From NCBI RefSeq assembly GCF_016598485.1, contig NZ_JAEMUW010000026.1, positions 1-64,000 of the forward strand: DNA of 64,000 nucleotides, given 5' to 3'. Below the pieces are notes generated by a model. It made no database searches, had not been told where the DNA came from, and was given only the letters and a program-made list of their open reading frames with translations. Every line of letters begins with the position of its first letter. The stretch's first letter is position 1. The stretch is from Micromonospora coerulea. GTDB taxonomy: Bacteria > Actinomycetota > Actinomycetes > Mycobacteriales > Micromonosporaceae. Positions 59,019 to 64,000 of this stretch are shown here, piece by piece. Both the position numbers and the translations under genes were made by a program.

Positions 59019-59138
59019 ATGCGCATCGGCAACGTGGAGATCCGTCCCCTCGGCGGGGGCCTCGGCTGCCTCCTGATGATCCTCTTCTCGCTGGTCGCCT
59101 CGATCGTGCTGACCGTCCTGCTCAACCTGCTGCTCTGA
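59019..59138 (+). CDS. Small single-helix membrane protein
   Basis: A 39-residue protein, MRIGNVEIRPLGGGLGCLLM, then ILFSLVASIVLTVLLNLLL. One hydrophobic helix makes up the C-terminal half. It starts 4 bp after the hydrolase stop. Similar mini-proteins (R-x-G-N-V-x-I-R-P-x-G-G-G-x-G-C-L-L-M-I) are found in actinomycetes. Function unknown. Confidence 0.65.
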   Translation: MRIGNVEIRPLGGGLGCLLMILFSLVASIVLTVLLNLLL

Positions 59139-59176
59139 GCTGCACCGCGACCCCGCGGCAACGGCCGCAGCCCCGG

Positions 59177-59980
59177 TCAGCCGGCGGTCAGGGCCAGCTC
59201 GGCGACCACCGGGTAGTGGTCGGAGGCCCGGTCGGCGTCCCCGTCCCGGACCACCCGGACCCCGCGGGACAGCGCGGCCACCGCCGGGGTGGCCAGCAGG
59301 TAGTCCAGGCGCATCGCGGCGAACTCGGCCCCGCCGTGCCGGGTCGGCACGGTCAGCCCGTCCGGCTCGGCGCCGCCGGAGCGCGGCCACAGGTCCACCA
59401 GGCCGGCGTCGAGCAGTCGGGACACCGCGCGGGTGTCGACCGTACGGCCGTCCCGGCGCAGGTGCCGGCGCTGGTACAGGGCGGGCAGCCCGGCCAGCCG
59501 CGCGGTGTGGTCGACCGTCGGGTCCAGGGTGTTGAGGTCACCGGCGAGCAGGGCCAGCGGGCCGCCGGAGCGCCGCAGCGCCGCGGCCAGCCAGTCGGCC
59601 TCCATCCGCCGCCGGCCGCCGGAGTACGGGTTCAGATGGGTGCTGAACACGGTCAGCGGCCCGGCCTGCGTGGCCACCGCCACCCGGGCGGCCGCGTGGT
59701 GGAACGGCCGGCGTACCGGCCCCGCGGAGAGCACCCGCAGCGACGGGCGGACCAGCACCGCGACCGGCTGGCCGAAGCAGGACCGGGCCAGGTGCGGCGC
59801 CATCCCCAGCCGGCCCGCCAGATCGGCCAGCAGGCCGCCCCGGTCGAAACCCCGCAGCTCCTGCAGGGCGAGCACGTCGGGCCGCTGCGCGGTGACGACC
59901 CGCACCACCCGGTCCAGCCGGTCGGTCCCGTCACGGTCCCGGCCGCCCGTCCTGATGTTCCAGGTCATCACCCGCAGCAT
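59177..59980 (-). CDS. Endonuclease/exonuclease/phosphatase (EEP) family protein
   Basis: A 267-residue EEP-fold enzyme with metal-site motifs MLRVMTWNIRTGG, DVLALQELRGFDRG (Glu), TVFSTHLNPYSGGRR, LLAGDLNTLD and DRASDHYPVVAEL. Members include DNA-repair nucleases and phosphodiesterases; the sequence does not settle the substrate. No signal peptide. It lies 9 bp after the PAP2 gene on the same strand, probably one operon of phosphatase-type genes. Confidence 0.88.
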   Translation of the reverse strand: MLRVMTWNIRTGGRDRDGTDRLDRVVRVVTAQRPDVLALQELRGFDRGGLLADLAGRLGMAPHLARSCFGQPVAVLVRPSLRVLSAGPVRRPFHHAAARVAVATQAGPLTVFSTHLNPYSGGRRRMEADWLAAALRRSGGPLALLAGDLNTLDPTVDHTARLAGLPALYQRRHLRRDGRTVDTRAVSRLLDAGLVDLWPRSGGAEPDGLTVPTRHGGAEFAAMRLDYLLATPAVAALSRGVRVVRDGDADRASDHYPVVAELALTAG

Positions 59981-59989
59981 CGGCGCCGG

Positions 59990-61480
59990 TCAGTCCTCCC
60001 GGCCGGCCCTGGCCAGCTCGTCGTCCAGCTCGTGCACCTGCCCCGACCCGATCGCCGGCCGGTTGCCCTGGTGCACGTCGGCGTTGGGCCGCACCACCCA
60101 GTAGAGCAGGCCGATCCAGAGCGCGCCGAGCAGGATCGCGCCCATGAAGTCGGTCGGGTGGTGCATGCCCCGGTACATCCGCGAGGTGGCCACACCGACC
60201 GGCATGATCACCGCCAGCGCCACGAACAGCCAGCGCCACCAGCGGTCGGTACGGGCGAACACGATGATCGCCATCGCGCTCCACAGGCAGATCGTCGCGG
60301 CGATGTGCCCGGACGGGAAGGACGAGGTCGGCATCTGGCCGTCCAGGTTCTGTACCGGCGGTCGGGGCCGCTCGACCACCCGGGCCGAGGCCAGGAAGAG
60401 GCTCAGCTCGCCGAACATCGCCAGCACCACGAAGAGCACCGGCCGCCAGCGCCGCCAGATCGCCAGCACCAGGGGGCAGAAGACCAGCGACACCAGCAGG
60501 ATCGCGTGGGTGTCGCCGAACTTGCTCCACCACCAGCTCAGCTCCGTCAGCGGGTCGGTGCGCCGCTCGGCGAACCACTGCGGCACCTCGGTGTCCAGCG
60601 TGGCGAGGAAGGTGCCCTTGGCGTGGTAGCTGACGAACATCCCGAAGCCGTACAGCGCGCCGAACACGATGACCCAGCCGACCAGCAGCTCGGCGATCGC
60701 GGAGCGGGGGTGCTCCAGGACGTGCTCCTCGGCCGGCGCGGGACTGATCTCCTCGCCCGCCTCCGGCTCCAGGCCCTCGGTCAGCGGCGGCACCGGCCGG
60801 CCCCGCTCGCGGCGCCAGAGCTGGAAGGCGTACGCGGTGACGCCCAGCCAGGCCGCGCCGAGCAGCCAGCCGCCGAGCACGTCGGAGACGAAGTGCACGC
60901 CCAGCGCGATCCGGGTCAGCCCGACCAGCGCCACCAGCACCGCCGCGATCGCGATGGCGGGCTTACGCCACCGGGGCGCCATGGCCGGCAGGAAGACCAG
61001 CAGCAGCGCCCCGTACGCGACGAAGGAGCCGAGCGCGTGACCGCTGGGGAAGCTGTTGCCCGGGGCGTGGGTGATCGGCACGTCGACCACCGGCCGGAGC
61101 CGGCCGACCAGTGCCTTCAGCGACGGGTCGAGGATCAGCCCGCCGACCCCGGTGATGATCAGGTAGACCGCCAGCCGGGACTGGCGGCGGATCAGCAGGC
61201 TGACCACCGCGATGGTGACCAGCCAGATCAGCACCGGCCGGCCGCCCAGGTCGGTGACCGCCTGCAGCACGGTGACCAGGGGGTGGTGCGGCGCGACCAG
61301 GCCGTTGAACCACTCGGCCGCCTCGTGGTCGGCGTCGTAGAGCGGACCCCACCTGAACCGGACGAGCATCAGCAGCAGGCCGAACCCGACCCCGCCACCG
61401 GCGATCACCAGCAGCCCGGCGATGCTCCGCTCGGCGAAATGGCCCAGCGGCCGTCGCGTCGTCTCCTTGAGCGCGGTCAC
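59990..61480 (-). CDS. Membrane protein with two PAP2 phosphatase domains
   Basis: A 496-residue protein with two PAP2 repeats. First: LKALVGRLRPVVDVPI (KxxxxxxRP), NSFPSGHALGSF (PSGH), RIALGVHFVSDVLGG (RxxxxxH…D). Second: SARVVERPRPPVQ, SSFPSGHIAATI, SRMYRGMHHPTDFMGA. Six helices flank each set. Single-domain PAP2 enzymes dephosphorylate phosphatidate or undecaprenyl pyrophosphate; double ones are less usual. In the second domain the first motif is weaker. Co-linear with the EEP gene. Confidence 0.9.
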   Translation of the reverse strand: MTALKETTRRPLGHFAERSIAGLLVIAGGGVGFGLLLMLVRFRWGPLYDADHEAAEWFNGLVAPHHPLVTVLQAVTDLGGRPVLIWLVTIAVVSLLIRRQSRLAVYLIITGVGGLILDPSLKALVGRLRPVVDVPITHAPGNSFPSGHALGSFVAYGALLLVFLPAMAPRWRKPAIAIAAVLVALVGLTRIALGVHFVSDVLGGWLLGAAWLGVTAYAFQLWRRERGRPVPPLTEGLEPEAGEEISPAPAEEHVLEHPRSAIAELLVGWVIVFGALYGFGMFVSYHAKGTFLATLDTEVPQWFAERRTDPLTELSWWWSKFGDTHAILLVSLVFCPLVLAIWRRWRPVLFVVLAMFGELSLFLASARVVERPRPPVQNLDGQMPTSSFPSGHIAATICLWSAMAIIVFARTDRWWRWLFVALAVIMPVGVATSRMYRGMHHPTDFMGAILLGALWIGLLYWVVRPNADVHQGNRPAIGSGQVHELDDELARAGRED

Positions 61481-61561
61481 CCCGCACCTCCCTCGTCTTC
61501 TGCGAGGCGCGCAGTACCCGATTCCGGCTCCGCGTACACGCCCGGCGCGCCGCGGAGGGGC

Positions 61562-62563
61562 TCAGAGCGCGGTCATCCCGCCGGTGTCGAGGACCTCCTC
61601 GCGTTCGGCCTCCGGCTCCCACAGGTCCGGCTGCGCCGGCTCCTCGACGCCGATCCGCATCGCCTCCAGCTGGGCGGCGAAGGCCAGCCCGCCGAAGAGC
61701 GCCAGGCCGGTCAGGTTGGCCCAGAGCAGCAGGGCCATCATCCCGGTCAGCGCGCCGTAGGTCTGCCCGAAGCCGCCGCTGAACTTGACGTACGCCGCCA
61801 GCAGCAGGCTGGCCAGCCACCAGAGAGCGGTGGCGATGCCGGCGCCGACGAAGAGCCAGGACAGGCCGGGCTGGTTACGCCGGGGCGCGTGCCGGAAGAG
61901 TACCGCCACGGCGAGCACGGTGAGCCCCAGGCTCAACGGCCAACGGAGCACGTCCCAGGCGGCGTTGGCGAAGGTGCCCCACTCGTAGTGCCGCTGCACC
62001 GAGTCGCCCATCGCCCGGCCGCCGACCAGGATCAGGAAGCCCGTCAGCGCCGGCACGCCGGCGGTGACCGCGAGGACCGCGGCGCGCAGGTACTTGGCCA
62101 GAGCCGGGCGGTCCCGCTCCACGCCGTAGATCCGGTTGGCGCCCCGCTCGATCTGGGCCATGGTGGTGGTGAGCGCGATCATGCCGGTCAACAGACCGAG
62201 GGTCAGCGCCAGCTCGCCGGCGCGTTCGGTGCGCTCACCGTCGGCGAGCAGGTCCTGCACGACCGATTCGCTCTGCCCCGGGGTGAGCGCGAGCACGGTG
62301 TCGGCGACGACCTTGCCGCCCTCCTCGACGCCGAGGTCGGTGATCAGACCGGTGAGCGCGATCAGGAAGGGCACCACGGCCAGGCAGAGCTGCAACGCGA
62401 ACGCCCGGGAGTGGCTGAACCCGTCGCCGTAGCGGAACCGGACGAAGGCGTCCCGCAGCAGGCGCCAGCCGCCGTGTCGGCGCAGCGTGCGCCAGGCGTC
62501 GTCGGCGGACAACTCCTCCTGGGCCATCAGCCGGGTCTCCGGCACCATCCGGGTGCTACTCAC
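61562..62563 (-). CDS. YihY/UPF0761 family membrane protein
   Basis: A 333-residue protein of the YihY (former BrkB) family with six membrane helices: FSHSRAFALQLCLAVVPFLI, LALTLGLLTGMIALTTTMAQ, RWPLSLGLTVLAVAVLFRHA, LSWLFVGAGIATALWWLASL, GALTGMMALLLWANLTGLAL. The end is acidic (EEPAQPDLWEPEAEREEV). Function is unknown; an older link with RNase BN is wrong. It overlaps the lipid-kinase gene by 8 nt, so they are co-transcribed. Confidence 0.9.
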   Translation of the reverse strand: MSSTRMVPETRLMAQEELSADDAWRTLRRHGGWRLLRDAFVRFRYGDGFSHSRAFALQLCLAVVPFLIALTGLITDLGVEEGGKVVADTVLALTPGQSESVVQDLLADGERTERAGELALTLGLLTGMIALTTTMAQIERGANRIYGVERDRPALAKYLRAAVLAVTAGVPALTGFLILVGGRAMGDSVQRHYEWGTFANAAWDVLRWPLSLGLTVLAVAVLFRHAPRRNQPGLSWLFVGAGIATALWWLASLLLAAYVKFSGGFGQTYGALTGMMALLLWANLTGLALFGGLAFAAQLEAMRIGVEEPAQPDLWEPEAEREEVLDTGGMTAL

Positions 62564-63575
62564 GCTGGGCCTCCTCCACCAACTGCTCGCCGCGCTCGGC
62601 CGCCGCCCCGGCGTCCACCGACAGGTCGGGGTGCTGCGCGGGACGCGGCACGCAGAGCCAGAGCGACTGCGGCTTGATCTCGGCCTTCAGCGACCGGCCC
62701 GGCTCGATCAGGTCGCCGTCGAGCTGCCGGGGCTGGGCGCGGTTGCTGGTGATCTCGACGGTCCGGCCCCTGAAGACCTCCATCCGGGGCACGCTGCCCC
62801 GACGGCGCAGCAGGGCCCAGCCCATCGCCAGCCAGTGGCCGAGCGTGCGGGGGGTGAGCACCGCCACGTCGAGCCACCCGTCGTCCGGCTCGGCGTCGGT
62901 CAGCAGCCGTACGCCGCCCTGGAGGCGGCCGACGTTGCCGATCAGCACCGACCGCGCCCGGCGGCGCAGCGGCGACCGGTCGTCGATCCGGATGGTGACC
63001 CGCATCGGCCGGTCCCGCAGGTGCTTGGCGGCCCCCACGAGGTACGCCGGCCAGCCGATCCGGGCCTTGGTGGCCTCGGACGTGGAGTCGAGCATCTGGG
63101 CGTCGAAGCCCATCCCGGCCATCACGGCGAAGCACTGGTCGTCGACCACGCCGACGTCCAACCGGCGCCGGCCGCGCTCCACGGCGACCTCCAGCCCGGC
63201 GGCCAGGTCATTGGAGAGACCCAGGTTGGCGGCGAGCAGGTTGCCGGTGCCCAGCGGCAGCACGGCGAGCGTCACGTCGGTGCCGGCGAGCGCGGTCACA
63301 CAGGCCATCACCGTGCCGTCGCCGCCGCAGGCGAAGACGACCTCGGCGCCGGTCTGCACGGCCTTCTCGGCCTGACCCCGGCCCGGGTCCTCGACGGTGG
63401 TCTCGTACCAGGTCGGCTCGGGCCAGCCGGCCGCGGTGAGCGCGCCGTCCACGGTCCGGCGGAACTCCTCCAGATCGGCCACCTTGACCGGGTTGACCAC
63501 CACGGCCGAACGCGGCCCGTCGGGGCGTGCCGTCGGCTTGTCCTGTCCGCTGTCCACGGCGCCAGTGTGCAGCAA
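62556..63575 (-). CDS. Diacylglycerol-kinase-family lipid kinase
   Basis: A 339-residue YegS/DgkB-type kinase: SAVVVNPVKVADLEEFRRTV, the nucleotide site VFACGGDGTVMACVTALAGT (GGDGT), LAVLPLGTGNLLAANLGLSN (PLGTxN) and FAVMAGMGFDAQMLDSTSEA. It phosphorylates a lipid alcohol such as diacylglycerol at the inner membrane face. ATG 63575 or GTG 63557 could start it. The YihY overlap suggests envelope-lipid work. Confidence 0.9.
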   Translation of the reverse strand: MLHTGAVDSGQDKPTARPDGPRSAVVVNPVKVADLEEFRRTVDGALTAAGWPEPTWYETTVEDPGRGQAEKAVQTGAEVVFACGGDGTVMACVTALAGTDVTLAVLPLGTGNLLAANLGLSNDLAAGLEVAVERGRRRLDVGVVDDQCFAVMAGMGFDAQMLDSTSEATKARIGWPAYLVGAAKHLRDRPMRVTIRIDDRSPLRRRARSVLIGNVGRLQGGVRLLTDAEPDDGWLDVAVLTPRTLGHWLAMGWALLRRRGSVPRMEVFRGRTVEITSNRAQPRQLDGDLIEPGRSLKAEIKPQSLWLCVPRPAQHPDLSVDAGAAAERGEQLVEEAQRE

Positions 63576-63641
63576 GCCCGGTGCGGCGGCGAGCCGACTG
63601 ACGGTGATGAGGCGCGCAGCGCCAGAAGGTTTCAGAATCGG

Positions 63642-63898
63642 TCAGCGTGGCCGCTCGCCCCGGCCGGAGCGCTCGGCCGTCTCGGCGACCCGACGCTGCC
63701 GGGTCTCCGCCCGTTTCGCCTGGCTTATCCATTCCAGCGTGGCGCGTCGGGTCGATCGGCGGAAGGCGTCCCAGTGCGCCCGGGCACCGGGGTGGCGGTC
63801 GAAAGCGGTCGCCAGGTCGTCGGGAACGATCACCGGGCCAGCCAGTCGCCCCACTGCTCCGCGCACTCCGCGTGGAACCGCTCGGCGTCGTCGGGCAT
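63642..63898 (-). pseudogene. YdeI/OmpD-associated family gene with internal deletion
   Basis: ATG 63898 reads MPDDAERFHAECAEQWGDWL AR (split for length), then a stop. In the next frame PVIVPDDLATAFDRHPGARA, HWDAFRRSTRRATLEWISQA and KRAETRQRRVAETAERSGRG follow to the stop at 63642. These are the two ends of a YdeI-type protein (normally about 190 residues). The middle, with the W-x-x-x-x-K … G-W-V/I-D block, has been removed and the join is out of frame. Confidence 0.75.
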
Positions 63899-64000
63899 CA
63901 GGCCGCCGCCCGCAGCGCCGTCTCCACCCGCCGACGCAGGTCGTCGAGGTCGACGCCGGCCTCGGTGAGGACGAGCGCGGCCAGCCCGCGCCCCTCGCGG
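63898..64000 (-). CDS. Clp N-domain-like protein, 3' end only
   Basis: The last 33 residues reach the window edge: REGRGLAALVLTEAGVDLDD LRRRVETALRAAA (split for length). The pattern V/A-x-L-x-x-x-G-V-D-L-D-x-x-R fits the end of a Clp N-terminal domain repeat. The stop overlaps the YdeI start (TGATG). The rest of the gene lies outside the window. Confidence 0.5.
   Translation of the reverse strand, partial: REGRGLAALVLTEAGVDLDDLRRRVETALRAAA

Overview
The DNA is high-GC with actinobacterial gene content: an SsgB-type sporulation regulator, Spo0M, an F420-type luciferase-like enzyme, sugar ABC transporters without their own ATPase, and a pSAM2-like integrative element. Together with families I associate with Micromonosporaceae (two DUF6346-like proteins), this points to Micromonospora or a close relative. 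That assignment is inference from gene content; no database was searched.

Region 1 (1-4628) is a decayed accessory zone. It holds a small hypothetical gene, a MazG-type pyrophosphohydrolase, an IS110 tail, a nonsense-interrupted small gene, a DinB protein, a HAD-like protein without its nucleophile, a frameshifted P-loop kinase, and the C-terminal end of a tyrosine integrase that abuts a partial tRNA-Val copy. I read it as the remains of an older element lying in tandem with the next one.

Region 2 (4629-22250, about 17.6 kb) is an actinomycete integrative element (AICE) inserted in the 3' half of tRNA-Val(CAC). A 43-bp direct repeat bounds it and the complete tRNA is kept at the right end. 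The right arm carries rep, xis and int in tightly overlapping order. The left arm carries a GntR regulator divergent from a small three-gene operon. No FtsK/TraB-type transfer gene is visible. The middle is filled with small cargo genes: a low-GC DUF262-HEPN pair that looks like a phage-defence system, two related membrane proteins, a pentapeptide-repeat protein, several orphans and an IS5-family insertion. Three families of imperfect intergenic repeats (A, B and C here) separate the cargo and often touch its 3' ends, which suggests step-by-step capture of cargo. A structured non-coding stretch and a long hairpin precede rep.

Region 3 (22300-32400) starts with core genes (TIGR02611 protein, ssgB, an SDR, an AraC regulator). 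An IS607-type element follows, with a wrecked TnpA but an intact TnpB that ends 9 bp before an Rrf2 regulator. Next is a sulfonate-type ABC/flavin-enzyme operon preceded by a Cys-ending leader peptide. This operon is damaged: the permease is fused in frame to the tail of a flavin monooxygenase, and the nitroreductase lacks its middle.

Region 4 (32400-49150) is mostly chromosomal housekeeping: a VOC protein with a divergent, apparently leaderless MarR regulator, a TPR membrane protein, an OmpR-type two-component system with a LolA-like envelope protein, a broken GH15 gene, a HelD-type RNA polymerase recycling ATPase, a double GDPD enzyme and Spo0M.

Region 5 (48370-57041) is a galactoside-utilisation cluster: DeoR repressor, GH42 beta-galactosidase, divergent sugar transporter (binding protein and two permeases), a perfect 22-bp-arm palindrome and a GH36 alpha-galactosidase. 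The last part (57100-64000) has an F420-type oxidoreductase, an alpha/beta hydrolase, an EEP-fold phosphatase/nuclease, a double PAP2 phosphatase, a YihY protein, a lipid kinase, an internally deleted YdeI gene and the end of a Clp-N-like gene. Several genes across the window share the same lesion, a missing internal or terminal segment.
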